From contig NZ_CABVIX010000011.1 in the NCBI RefSeq assembly GCF_902498185.1, positions 104,718 through 168,717 of the forward strand: 64,000 nucleotides of DNA. Direction: 5' to 3'. The notes under the pieces are model-generated. The model did not search any database. It was not told the DNA's origin and saw only the letters and a list, made by a program, of their open reading frames with translations. This stretch comes from Pseudomonas fluorescens (GTDB taxonomy: Bacteria; Pseudomonadota; Gammaproteobacteria; Pseudomonadales; Pseudomonadaceae). Of the stretch, positions 1 to 9,084 are shown piece after piece. Numbering within the stretch: the first letter of the stretch is position 1; every line of letters starts with the position of its first letter. The position numbers and the translations under genes are program-made.

Positions 1-105
1 GCCGGATCATACCCCGGTAATCCAAGAATTCATGACGTCTGCCCAAAAGGCCAGTCGCAAACTCAGGCAACCGATTCTGGAAGCCTTTCCGCCCTGGAGC
101 AAGCC

Positions 106-2751
106 ATGCAAGACCTCGATCCCGTCGAAACCCAGGAATGGCTGGACGCCTTGGAGTCGGTTCTCGACAAAGAAGGCGAAGACCGCGCTCACTACCTGAT
201 GACCCGTATGGGCGAGCTGGCCACCCGTAGTGGCTCCCAGCTGCCCTATGCGATCACCACGCCGTACCGCAACACTATCCCTGTCACCCACGAAGCACGC
301 ATGCCTGGCGACCTGTTCATGGAACGCCGCATTCGCTCGATGGTGCGTTGGAACGCCTTGGCCATGGTCATGCGCACCAACCTGAAAGACTCGGACCTGG
401 GCGGACACATTTCGAGCTTCGCCTCCAGTGCCACCCTGTACGACATCGGCTTCAACTACTTCTTCCAGGCACCGACCGAAGAACACGGCGGCGACCTGAT
501 CTTCTTCCAGGGGCATGCCTCCCCTGGCGTCTACGCCCGCGCCTTCATGGAAGGCCGCATCAGCGAAGACCAGATGAACAACTTCCGCCAGGAAGTGGAC
601 GGCAAGGGCCTGTCCTCGTACCCACACCCATGGCTGATGCCTGACTTCTGGCAGTTCCCGACCGTTTCGATGGGTCTGGGCCCGATCCAGGCGATCTACC
701 AGGCGCGCTTCATGAAGTACCTCGAAGCCCGCGGCTACATCCCGGCCGGCAAGCAGAAGGTCTGGTGCTTCATGGGCGACGGCGAGTGCGACGAGCCGGA
801 ATCCCTGGGCGCAATCTCCCTGGCTGGCCGCGAGAAGCTGGACAACCTGATCTTTGTCATCAACTGCAACCTGCAGCGCCTCGACGGCCCGGTTCGCGGC
901 AATGGCAAGATCATCCAGGAACTCGAAGGCGTGTTCCGTGGCGGTGGCTGGAACGTCAACAAGGTGGTCTGGGGCCGTTTCTGGGACCCACTGCTGGCCA
1001 AGGACGTCGACGGCATCCTGCAACGCCGCATGGACGAAGTCATCGACGGCGAGTACCAGAACTACAAGGCCAAGGACGGCGCGTTCGTCCGTGAGCACTT
1101 CTTCAACACTCCGGAACTCAAGGCCATGGTCGCCGACCTGTCCGACGACGAGATCTGGAAGCTCAACCGTGGCGGCCACGACCCGTACAAGGTCTATGCG
1201 GCCTACCACGAGGCGGTCAACCACAAAGAACAGCCGACCGTCATCCTGGCCAAGACCATCAAGGGCTACGGCACCGGTGCTGGCGAAGCCAAGAACACCG
1301 CGCACAACACCAAGAAGGTCGACGTCGACAGCCTGCGTCACTTCCGTGACCGCTTCGACATCCCGGTCAAGGACGCCGACCTCGAGAACCTGCCGTTCTT
1401 CAAGCCGGAAGAAGGCAGCGCCGAGGCCCGCTACCTGGCCGAGCGCCGTAACGCCCTGGGCGGTTTCGTGCCGCAACGCCGCGCCAAGAGCTTCAGCATC
1501 CCGACCCCGCCACTGGAAACCCTGAAGGCGATCCTGGACGGCTCGGGCGACCGTGAAATCTCCACCACCATGGCCTTCGTGCGCATCCTGGCGCAACTGG
1601 TCAAGGACAAGGAAATCGGCCAGCGCATCGTGCCGATCATCCCGGACGAAGCCCGTACCTTCGGTATGGAAGGCATGTTCCGTCAGCTGGGTATCTACTC
1701 GTCCGTCGGCCAGCTCTACGAGCCAGTCGACAAAGACCAGGTGATGTTCTACCGCGAGGACAAGAAGGGCCAGATCCTCGAGGAAGGCATCAACGAAGCC
1801 GGCGCCATGTCGTCGTTCATCGCTGCCGGTACCTCGTACAGCAACCACAACCAGCCGATGCTGCCGTTCTACATCTTCTACTCGATGTTCGGCTTCCAGC
1901 GTATCGGCGACCTGGCCTGGGCCGCTGGCGACAGCCGTACCCGTGGCTTCCTGATCGGCGGCACCGCCGGCCGTACCACCCTGAACGGTGAAGGCCTGCA
2001 GCACGAAGACGGTCACAGCCACCTGCTGGCTGCCACCATCCCGAACTGCCGCACCTATGATCCAACCTACGGCTACGAGCTGGCGGTGATCATCCAGGAC
2101 GGCATGAAGAAGATGACCGAAGAGCAACAGGACGTCTTCTACTACATCACCGTGATGAACGAGTCCTACCAGCAGCCCGCCATTCCGGCCGGTGCCGAGG
2201 AAGGCATCATCAAGGGCATGTACCTGCTCGAGGAAGACACCCGCGACGCTGCGCACCATGTACAGCTCATGGGCTCGGGCACGATCCTGCGCGAAGTCCG
2301 TGAAGCGGCGAAGATCCTGCGTGAAGAGTTCAACGTCGGCGCCGACGTCTGGAGCGTCACCAGCTTCAACGAACTGCGCCGCGACGGCCTGGCCGTGGAG
2401 CGTAGCAACCGCCTCAAGCCTGGCCAGAAGCCAGAGAAGACGTACGTCGAGCAATGCCTGGCTGGCCGTAAGGGCCCGGTCATCGCCTCTACCGACTACA
2501 TGAAGATCTTTGCCGAGCAGATCCGTCAGTGGGTGCCGAGCAAGGAGTTCAAGGTCCTGGGTACCGATGGTTTCGGTCGCAGCGACAGCCGCAAGAAGCT
2601 GCGTCACTTCTTCGAAGTCGACCGTCACTTCGTGGTGCTGGCTGCCCTGGAAGCCTTGGCTGACCGTGGCGAGATCGAACCCAAGGTCGTGGCTGATGCC
2701 ATCACCAAGTTCGGCATCGACCCGGACAAGCGCAACCCACTGGACTGCTGA
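106..2751 (+). CDS. aceE: Pyruvate dehydrogenase E1 component (homodimeric type)
   Basis: Thiamine-diphosphate E1 enzyme of the cytoplasmic pyruvate dehydrogenase complex. It decarboxylates pyruvate and reductively acetylates the lipoyl groups of AceF. The 881-residue length fits the single-chain E1 of gammaproteobacteria. The TPP/Mg motif starts at GDGECDE (224-230) and ends at NCN (253-255), and the protein is collinear with the family to its C-terminus. The ATG has a TGGAG ribosome site at 95-99. The 105 bases before it hold only the leader, and no promoter is obvious. aceF follows 13 bases downstream, so the two are co-transcribed. A large reading frame on the opposite strand is a GC-bias shadow. 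Confidence 0.98.
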   Translation: MQDLDPVETQEWLDALESVLDKEGEDRAHYLMTRMGELATRSGSQLPYAITTPYRNTIPVTHEARMPGDLFMERRIRSMVRWNALAMVMRTNLKDSDLGGHISSFASSATLYDIGFNYFFQAPTEEHGGDLIFFQGHASPGVYARAFMEGRISEDQMNNFRQEVDGKGLSSYPHPWLMPDFWQFPTVSMGLGPIQAIYQARFMKYLEARGYIPAGKQKVWCFMGDGECDEPESLGAISLAGREKLDNLIFVINCNLQRLDGPVRGNGKIIQELEGVFRGGGWNVNKVVWGRFWDPLLAKDVDGILQRRMDEVIDGEYQNYKAKDGAFVREHFFNTPELKAMVADLSDDEIWKLNRGGHDPYKVYAAYHEAVNHKEQPTVILAKTIKGYGTGAGEAKNTAHNTKKVDVDSLRHFRDRFDIPVKDADLENLPFFKPEEGSAEARYLAERRNALGGFVPQRRAKSFSIPTPPLETLKAILDGSGDREISTTMAFVRILAQLVKDKEIGQRIVPIIPDEARTFGMEGMFRQLGIYSSVGQLYEPVDKDQVMFYREDKKGQILEEGINEAGAMSSFIAAGTSYSNHNQPMLPFYIFYSMFGFQRIGDLAWAAGDSRTRGFLIGGTAGRTTLNGEGLQHEDGHSHLLAATIPNCRTYDPTYGYELAVIIQDGMKKMTEEQQDVFYYITVMNESYQQPAIPAGAEEGIIKGMYLLEEDTRDAAHHVQLMGSGTILREVREAAKILREEFNVGADVWSVTSFNELRRDGLAVERSNRLKPGQKPEKTYVEQCLAGRKGPVIASTDYMKIFAEQIRQWVPSKEFKVLGTDGFGRSDSRKKLRHFFEVDRHFVVLAALEALADRGEIEPKVVADAITKFGIDPDKRNPLDC

Positions 2752-2764
2752 GGAGTATTTTTAA

Positions 2765-4405
2765 GTGAGCGAACTCATTCGCGTACCTGACATCGGCAGC
2801 GGTGAAGGTGAAGTCATCGAGCTGTTCGTCAAGGTCGGCGACCGTATCGAAGCCGACCAGAGCCTGCTGACCCTGGAGTCCGACAAGGCTTCCATGGAGA
2901 TCCCGGCGCCGAAGGCTGGTGTGATCAAGTCGTTGAAGGTCAAGCTGGGCGACACCCTCAAAGAGGGCGACGAACTGCTGGAACTGGAAGTCGAGGGCGC
3001 AGCTGCTGCGCCTGAGGCTCCGGCCGCGGCACCAGCGGCCCCGGCCGCCGAAGAGAAGCCTGCCGCCGCACCTGCGCCGGCCGAGGCTGCTCCGGCGCCA
3101 GCCGCTGCCGCCAGCGTGCAGGACATCCACGTGCCGGACATCGGCTCGTCGGGCAAGGCCAAGATCATCGAAGTGCTGGTCAAGGCCGGTGACACGGTCG
3201 AAGCCGACCAGTCGCTGATCACCCTGGAGTCCGACAAGGCTTCCATGGAAATCCCGTCCCCCGCCGCGGGCGTGGTCGAGGAAGTGATCTGCAAGCTGGA
3301 CGACGAAGTCGGCACCGGCGACCTGATCCTCAAGCTCAAGGTCCAGGGCGCAGCCCCGGCCCCAGCTCCAGCACCTGCTGCCGCGCCTGCACCGGCCAAG
3401 GCCGAGGCTGCTCCGGCCGCCGCGCCAGCCGCTGCTCCTGCGCCAGCCGCCGCACCTGCTGCCACCGCGCCTACGGCCGGCAGCAACGCCAAGGTCCACG
3501 CCGGCCCGGCCGTACGCCAGCTGGCCCGTGAATTCGGTGTCGAGCTGGGCGCCGTCTCGGCCACCGGCCCGCACGGCCGCATCCTCAAAGAAGACGTGCA
3601 GGTCTACGTCAAGGCCATGATGCAGAAGGCCAAGGAAGCTCCGGCGGCCGCTGGTGCTACCGGTGGTGCTGGTATTCCGCCGATCCCGGTCGTCGACTTC
3701 AGCCGCTTCGGCGAAGTCGAGGAAGTGGCCATGACCCGCCTGATGCAGGTCGGCGCTGCCAACCTGCACCGCAGCTGGCTGAACGTGCCTCACGTCACCC
3801 AGTTCGACTCGGCGGATATCACCGAGCTCGAAGCCTTCCGCGTCGCGCAGAAGGCCGTGGCTGAAAAGGCCGGCGTCAAGCTGACCGTCCTGCCGCTGCT
3901 GCTCAAGGCGTGTGCCCACCTGCTCAAGGAGCTGCCGGACTTCAACAGTTCGCTGGCCCCGAGCGGCAAGGCGATCATCCGCAAGAAGTACGTGAACATC
4001 GGCTTTGCCGTGGACACCCCGGATGGCCTGCTGGTGCCGGTGATCAAGAACGTCGACCAGAAGAGCCTGTTGCAATTGGCTGGCGAAGCCGCGGCCCTGG
4101 CCGAAAAGGCGCGCACCAAGAAGTTGTCCGCCGACGACATGCAGGGCGCCTGCTTCACCATCTCCAGTCTCGGTCACATTGGCGGCACCGGCTTCACGCC
4201 GATCGTCAACGCGCCTGAAGTGGCGATCCTGGGTGTGTCCAAGGCCACTATCCAGCCCGTCTGGGATGGCAAGGCCTTCCAGCCCAAGCTGATGCTCCCG
4301 CTGTCGCTGTCGTACGATCACCGCGTGATCAACGGCGCCGCCGCCGCGCGCTTCACCAAGCGCCTGGGCGACCTGCTGACCGATATCCGTACCATGCTGC
4401 TGTAA
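2765..4405 (+). CDS. aceF: Dihydrolipoamide acetyltransferase (PDH E2)
   Basis: E2 core of the pyruvate dehydrogenase complex; it transfers acetyl groups from lipoamide to CoA. It has two N-terminal lipoyl domains, each with the ESDKASMEIP lipoylation site (lysines at 41 and 158), separated and followed by Ala/Pro-rich swinging linkers. A peripheral-subunit-binding domain lies near residues 240-285, and the catalytic acyltransferase domain carries the SYDHRVING active-site histidine motif near the C-terminus. The start is GTG, preceded by AGGAG overlapping the aceE stop region. Two lipoyl domains is the usual Pseudomonas number (E. coli has three). Two hairpin terminators follow. Confidence 0.98.
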   Translation: MSELIRVPDIGSGEGEVIELFVKVGDRIEADQSLLTLESDKASMEIPAPKAGVIKSLKVKLGDTLKEGDELLELEVEGAAAAPEAPAAAPAAPAAEEKPAAAPAPAEAAPAPAAAASVQDIHVPDIGSSGKAKIIEVLVKAGDTVEADQSLITLESDKASMEIPSPAAGVVEEVICKLDDEVGTGDLILKLKVQGAAPAPAPAPAAAPAPAKAEAAPAAAPAAAPAPAAAPAATAPTAGSNAKVHAGPAVRQLAREFGVELGAVSATGPHGRILKEDVQVYVKAMMQKAKEAPAAAGATGGAGIPPIPVVDFSRFGEVEEVAMTRLMQVGAANLHRSWLNVPHVTQFDSADITELEAFRVAQKAVAEKAGVKLTVLPLLLKACAHLLKELPDFNSSLAPSGKAIIRKKYVNIGFAVDTPDGLLVPVIKNVDQKSLLQLAGEAAALAEKARTKKLSADDMQGACFTISSLGHIGGTGFTPIVNAPEVAILGVSKATIQPVWDGKAFQPKLMLPLSLSYDHRVINGAAAARFTKRLGDLLTDIRTMLL

Positions 4406-4413
4406 TCGCTGCA

Positions 4414-4446
4414 CCCTGCCTTCCTCCGGGAAGGCAGGCACCTTTT
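4414..4446 (+). terminator. Terminator after aceF (first)
   Basis: A 9-10 bp stem (CTGCCTTCC / GGAAGGCAG) with a short loop, followed by a run of five T residues, 9 bases after the aceF stop. Confidence 0.8.
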
Positions 4447-4469
4447 TCGAGCTGCCACGCTCGTACCTC

Positions 4470-4496
4470 AACCCCGCCGATGAGCGGGGTTTTTTT
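4470..4496 (+). terminator. Second terminator after aceF
   Basis: Stem ACCCCGC / GCGGGGT with a 6-nt loop and a run of seven T residues. It backs up the first terminator 25 bases upstream. Confidence 0.85.
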
Positions 4497-4584
4497 ATGG
4501 ATGCTCGCCTCATATATCTTCGCCGTACGGACAAGGCCAAGACTCCAACCTGGAAGACACAAGCGGCTTCAGCCGCGAAGCGCC

Positions 4585-4688
4585 GCGCGGGCGGCGCTCG
4601 ATTTGCGCGGCGCCACAAGGCCCAAGCGCACACCCCGCGCGAGCGGCGCTCGATCTGCGCGGCGCTTCAAAAACCAAGTGCACACATG
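4585..4688. repeat. Two-copy 52-bp imperfect tandem repeat
   Basis: Two adjacent 52-base units, each containing the block GGCGCTCGAT(T/C)TGCGCGGCGC. The first 29 bases of each are nearly identical and the remainder diverges (CACAAGGCCCAAGCGCACAC versus TTCAAAAACCAAGTGCACAC). A GCGGCTTCAGCCGC palindrome precedes them at 4563-4576. The whole gap between aceF and the next gene (4497-4853) shows no convincing gene; short frames there are repeat artefacts. Confidence 0.7.
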
Positions 4689-4853
4689 CAGATCCCCTCA
4701 TTGACTACAGTATTCCCACGCTTTGCCGATACAGCGATATCACTGCCGCACACGGATGCTTGTCAGGCCCAGGGCAGTTGATGCAACCTTGCCCGAACGC
4801 GCTGCTGGCCCTTGAATGGCCAGTACCCACCGCCCTCTTCAAGCGAGCCTTCG

Positions 4854-7547
4854 ATGAAAAGCCATCCCGATGCTGCCAGCCGACTGGTAGCCGAGGTCGT
4901 GACGCAATTGCCCGTGCCTTCGCGGCTCGGCATGCTGCGCTTCGAAAGGCTGAACGAAGCCAGTTGGGCAATGCTCTACCTCGATCCCAACTGCGACCGC
5001 CACTTCGGCCTGCCGGCGTCAGAGCTCTGCGCCCTGCTCGGCTCGCCGTACGCCAGCCTGATGGAACCCGAGGCCCGCTACAAACTGCATGACGAAATCC
5101 AGGCGCAATTGGCTCAGCGCCCCTACTACCTCGTGCGCTACACCCTCCATGTAGCTGACACCGCGCTGCGGCTGCTGGAAATCGGCGAACCCTACAAGCA
5201 ACACAACCGGCAACTGCTGCGCGGCTACCTCACCGCGCTCGACGACCTGCATGAACAGCGTCCAGAGTTCGCTGCCAGCGAGCTGGAAAACCGCAACAAT
5301 CGCCTGCAGATCGCCTTGCAGCTCAACCAGCGCGCCCAGCAGGAACAGCTCGAGCACCTGGAGCGGGTCCGCGCCCAGCAAGACCTGATCCTGCGCCTGG
5401 CCCGCCAGCGCTACAGCGCCAGCAATTCGTTGCTGGAAGCCGCCGAGCTGATTACCCGCAGCGCCTGCGAGATCTATCGCATCGACTGCGCGAGCCTCTG
5501 GTACCTGCATGACCAGCGCCTGGAGCCCATCTCGGCCTACTACCGCGGCACGCAGGAATACCGTTTGCCGCAGCCGATAGATGCAGGGCTGTTTCCTGAC
5601 TATCTCGAGGCCCTGCACACCAGCCGTGCCATCGATGCCCACGACGCCAGTGAAGACCCGCGCACCCGGGACATGGCCGACAGCCTGTTCAGCACCGAAA
5701 ACAACGCGATGCTCGACGCCAGCATCCGCGTCGACGGCCAGGTGGTCGGCGTGCTGTGTCTTGAGCACACCGGTTCGTCACGCGCCTGGCAGTCTGACGA
5801 GATCGCTTTCGCCGGCGAGCTGGCCGACCAGTTCGCGCAAGTCATCAACAACCACAACCGACGCACCGCCACCAGCGCCTTGCACTTGTTCCAGCGGGCG
5901 GTCGAGCAAAGCGCCAACGCCTTTTTGCTGGTCAACCGCGACGGCGTGGTGGAGTACGTCAACCCAAGCTTCACCGCAATCACCCAGTACAGCACCGACG
6001 AAGTACAAGGGCGTCACCTGGCCGAACTCCCCGCGCTCGAAAACCTCAGCGAGCTGCTGTTCGACTCGCCGTCGAGCCTGGCCATGGGCAACAGCTGGCA
6101 GGGAGAGTTTCGCAGCCGGCGCAAGAACCTGGAGCCCTACTGGGGGCAGCTGTCGATTTCAAAGGTGTATGGGGACAACCGCGAACTGACCCATTACATC
6201 GGCATCTACGAAGACGTCACCCAGAGCAAGCTGGCCCAGCAGCGCATCGAGCGCCTGGCCTACACCGACAACCTGACCAACCTGGGCAATCGTCCGGCGT
6301 TCATCCGCAACCTCGACGAGCGCTTCGCCACCGGCGACGAGAGCCCGATCAGCCTGTTGCTGGTGGACATCGACAACTTCAAGCGGATCAACGACAGCCT
6401 CGGCCATCATACTGGCGACAAGCTGCTGATCAGCCTGGCGCGGCGCCTGCGCAACAGCCTCAGTACCGGCGGCAGCCTGGCACGCTTTGCCAGTAACGAA
6501 TTTGCCGTGCTGCTGGAACACACTTCGCTTGAAGACGGCCAGCAAATTGCCCAGCAACTGCTGCACACCCTCGACAAGCCGATGTTCGTCGACAATCAGC
6601 TGATCAATGTCACCGCCTCGATGGGCCTGGCCTGCGCACCGGTGCATGGCCGCGACCCGCAGACCCTCATGAAGAACGCAGGCCTCGCCCTGCACAAGGC
6701 CAAGGCCAACGGCAAGCACCAGGTGCAGGTGTTCACCGAAGTGCTCAATGCCGAGGCCAGCTACAAGCTGTTCGTCGAGAACAACCTGCGCCGCGCCCTC
6801 AGCCAGAACGAACTGGAAGTGTTCTACCAGCCCAAGCTGTGTCTGCGCAGCGGGCGGCTGCTGGGCCTGGAAGCGCTGCTGCGCTGGAACCACCCTGAGC
6901 GCGGGATGATCCGCCCCGACCAGTTCATCAGCGTGGCCGAGGAAACCGGCCTGATCATCCCGATCGGCAAGTGGGTGGTGCGCCAGTCATGCCGCATGAG
7001 CCTGGAGCTGCGCGCGGCGGGCCTGGGCGATCTGCAGGTGGCGATCAACCTGTCGCCCAAGCAGTTTTCCGATCCGGAGCTGGTCGCCTCGATCGCCAGC
7101 ATCATCAAGGAAGAAGGGCTGCCCCCTCACCTGCTGGAACTTGAACTCACCGAGGGCCTGCTGCTCGAGGCCACCGAAGACACCCACCGCCAGCTCGAAG
7201 AGCTCAAGCAACTGGGCCTGACCCTGGCAATGGACGACTTCGGCACGGGTTACTCATCGCTGAGCTACCTGAAGAAGTTTCCGATCGACATCATCAAGAT
7301 CGATCGCAGCTTCATCAACGAGATTCCGGACAACCAGAACGACATGGAAATCACCTCCGCCGTAGTGGCCATGGCCCACAACCTCAAGCTCAAGGTCGTG
7401 GCCGAGGGCATCGAGACGCCTGCGCAACTGGCCTTCCTGCGTCGCCACCGTTGCGACGTGGGCCAGGGTTACCTGTTCGACCGGCCGATTCCCGGGCGCG
7501 AGCTTGCGCAAAAGCTCAAGCGCTATCCGCGCGGTCCAATGGCCTGA
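4854..7547 (+). CDS. GAF-PAS-GGDEF-EAL protein, probable c-di-GMP phosphodiesterase
   Basis: An 897-residue, apparently soluble c-di-GMP signalling protein. Order: unassigned N-terminus (1-140), coiled linker (140-185), GAF domain (about 190-335), PAS domain (about 345-460), GGDEF domain (465-630) and EAL domain (640-890). The GGDEF signature reads ASNEF (546-550), so cyclase activity is probably lost and the domain may be only regulatory. The EAL domain looks complete: EALLRW (673-678), NLSPKQF, ELTEGLL, MDDFGTGYSSLSYL and VVAEGIET. I chose the ATG at 4854 rather than the upstream in-frame one at 4812, because the sequence from 4854 (MKSHPDAASRL) looks like the family start. Neither has a strong ribosome site. 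It stands alone between terminators and msrA. Confidence 0.9.
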   Translation: MKSHPDAASRLVAEVVTQLPVPSRLGMLRFERLNEASWAMLYLDPNCDRHFGLPASELCALLGSPYASLMEPEARYKLHDEIQAQLAQRPYYLVRYTLHVADTALRLLEIGEPYKQHNRQLLRGYLTALDDLHEQRPEFAASELENRNNRLQIALQLNQRAQQEQLEHLERVRAQQDLILRLARQRYSASNSLLEAAELITRSACEIYRIDCASLWYLHDQRLEPISAYYRGTQEYRLPQPIDAGLFPDYLEALHTSRAIDAHDASEDPRTRDMADSLFSTENNAMLDASIRVDGQVVGVLCLEHTGSSRAWQSDEIAFAGELADQFAQVINNHNRRTATSALHLFQRAVEQSANAFLLVNRDGVVEYVNPSFTAITQYSTDEVQGRHLAELPALENLSELLFDSPSSLAMGNSWQGEFRSRRKNLEPYWGQLSISKVYGDNRELTHYIGIYEDVTQSKLAQQRIERLAYTDNLTNLGNRPAFIRNLDERFATGDESPISLLLVDIDNFKRINDSLGHHTGDKLLISLARRLRNSLSTGGSLARFASNEFAVLLEHTSLEDGQQIAQQLLHTLDKPMFVDNQLINVTASMGLACAPVHGRDPQTLMKNAGLALHKAKANGKHQVQVFTEVLNAEASYKLFVENNLRRALSQNELEVFYQPKLCLRSGRLLGLEALLRWNHPERGMIRPDQFISVAEETGLIIPIGKWVVRQSCRMSLELRAAGLGDLQVAINLSPKQFSDPELVASIASIIKEEGLPPHLLELELTEGLLLEATEDTHRQLEELKQLGLTLAMDDFGTGYSSLSYLKKFPIDIIKIDRSFINEIPDNQNDMEITSAVVAMAHNLKLKVVAEGIETPAQLAFLRRHRCDVGQGYLFDRPIPGRELAQKLKRYPRGPMA

Positions 7548-7644
7548 CAGCAGCGTTATCCTCGGGCACTATAGAGTCCGTTCGAGCCCCTTCGCAGGTA
7601 ACCCCACACAGGTATCCCACTGTTCTCGAAGGCAGTGCACTGCC

Positions 7645-7674
7645 TGTGGAAGCGGGTTTACCCGCGAAGAGGCC
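7645..7674. repeat. REP-type palindrome
   Basis: GGAAGCGGGTTTACCCGCGAAGAGGCC, the P. putida-type REP sequence (inverted GCGGG/CCCGC core), lies in the 161-bp gap before msrA. Confidence 0.65.
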
Positions 7675-7708
7675 AGCACTTATCTATCTGACATACAGAG
7701 GAACGGCC

Positions 7709-8377
7709 ATGGTCCTGCGTTCGGAAATCCTGGTGAACAAAAATGTACTGCCTAGCGCGGAACAGGCCCTGCCTGGCCGCGAGACGCCGATGACCCTGCC
7801 CGAGACGCACTTTGTCTTCGAAGGCACCCCGCTGCTTGGCCCCTTCTTCGAGGGCAGCATCGATTTCGCCATTTTTGGCCTAGGCTGCTTCTGGGGCGCC
7901 GAACGTCGCTTCTGGCAGCGTGATGGCGTGGTCAGCACCGTGGTCGGCTATGCCGGCGGCTTCACCCCCAACCCGACCTACGAAGAAGTCTGCTCAGGCC
8001 TGACTGGCCACACCGAAGTAGTGCTGGTGGTGTTCGACAAGGACAAGGTCAGCTACCAGGAGCTGCTGGCAATGTTCTGGGAACTGCACAACCCGACCCA
8101 GGGCATGCGCCAGGGCAACGACATCGGCACCCAGTACCGCTCGGCCATCTACTGCACCTCGCCGGAGCAACTGCAGGCCGCCGAGGCTAGCAAGGCTGCC
8201 TACCAGGCCGAGCTGACCAAGGCCGGCTTCGGCGAGATCAGCACCGAGATCGCCCAGGCGCCGACCGTGTACTTCGCCGAGGCCTACCATCAGCAGTACC
8301 TGGCCAAGAACCCTGAAGGCTATTGCGGGATCGGCGGCACCGGCGTGTGCATGCCGCCAAGCCTGCAAGGCAACTGA
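7709..8377 (+). CDS. msrA: Peptide methionine (S)-S-oxide reductase
   Basis: Repairs methionine-S-sulfoxide in oxidised proteins and free methionine, using thioredoxin. The 222-residue product has the catalytic FGLGCFWGAER motif near residues 54-64 (active-site Cys in GCFW), the YAGG block, a GNDIGTQYRS substrate-binding block, and C-terminal cysteines (YCGIGGTGVC) that would resolve the disulfide. The ATG at 7709 is preceded by AGAGGAA and gives the usual Pseudomonas length. The longer in-frame extension to 7451 runs back into the preceding gene and is not used. Confidence 0.95.
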   Translation: MVLRSEILVNKNVLPSAEQALPGRETPMTLPETHFVFEGTPLLGPFFEGSIDFAIFGLGCFWGAERRFWQRDGVVSTVVGYAGGFTPNPTYEEVCSGLTGHTEVVLVVFDKDKVSYQELLAMFWELHNPTQGMRQGNDIGTQYRSAIYCTSPEQLQAAEASKAAYQAELTKAGFGEISTEIAQAPTVYFAEAYHQQYLAKNPEGYCGIGGTGVCMPPSLQGN

Positions 8378-8401
8378 GTCCGCTGGGCGCAGCCTGGGTG
8401 C

Positions 8402-8902
8402 TCAACACTCGGGCTTGCCCGCCGTATAGCGCTTGGCCGGGTTCACTGCTGCCTTGAACTCGCGCAATGCCTTGGCGCCGACCAGAAGCGGGTAGTTGAA
8501 ACTGCTGCGGTCGGTCAGGTTGACCTCGACGGTGCGCTTCTCATCGCCCAGGCACAGCTCGAGGTCGACCACTGGCCGCTTGGCCGCTTCTGCCCCTTCG
8601 CCATCCTCGTCCTCATCGGCACGGCTCTTGATCTTGCTGATGCGCGAGACCTTGTGCTCGTAGACCTTCCCGTCGTCGTCCTTGGTCGCCAGGCGAAAAC
8701 GCACCCAGTCCTCGCCATCGCGGGTGAACCGCTCGATGTCCTTGGCCGACAACGAGGCGGTCAGCGCCCCGGTATCCATCTTGGCCTTGAGGGTCTCGCC
8801 GATCTCCGGCAGCTTGATGTATTCATAACGCCCGTAAAGGGTCGGGTCGGCGGCCATGACCGGCATGGCCAGCAGCGAAAGCAGGGCGAGCAGAGGTTTC
8901 AC
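8402..8902 (-). CDS. Exported retropepsin-like protein (RimK-associated / Zn_protease family, PF05618)
   Basis: A 166-residue protein with an N-terminal signal peptide (MKPLLALLSLLAMPVMAADP, cleavage near AMA) and a single aspartic-protease-like domain. KAKMDTGALTASL contains the Asp-Thr-Gly triad typical of retropepsin-like folds in this family, which older annotation calls ATP-dependent zinc protease. NYPLLVGAKALREF matches the second conserved block. The signal peptide implies periplasmic location. A short acidic insert (DEDEDGEGAEA) sits in a surface loop. It lies tail-to-tail with msrA, 24 bases away. Substrate unknown. Confidence 0.8.
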   Translation of the reverse strand: MKPLLALLSLLAMPVMAADPTLYGRYEYIKLPEIGETLKAKMDTGALTASLSAKDIERFTRDGEDWVRFRLATKDDDGKVYEHKVSRISKIKSRADEDEDGEGAEAAKRPVVDLELCLGDEKRTVEVNLTDRSSFNYPLLVGAKALREFKAAVNPAKRYTAGKPEC

Positions 8903-9084
8903 AGGATGGCTTCCTTGGACTGGGACAGAGGTTAGACTGCCCGGAAGAAATAGGTTCTCAGCGTGGGCCTGTTCAACACAACATGAAACATTTGTGCAGC
9001 CTACGCGTACCAGGGAAGTTTGGCGTAGGAACTAGCCCTGCTTATCATTGCCGCATGTTTATATCCGACAACAAGAGTTTATCT

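Noticed and set aside
7..2628. 873-codon open frame antisense to aceE
   Set aside because: Codon pattern is the mirror of a very well conserved gene in high-GC DNA. The product resembles nothing and has no ribosome site.
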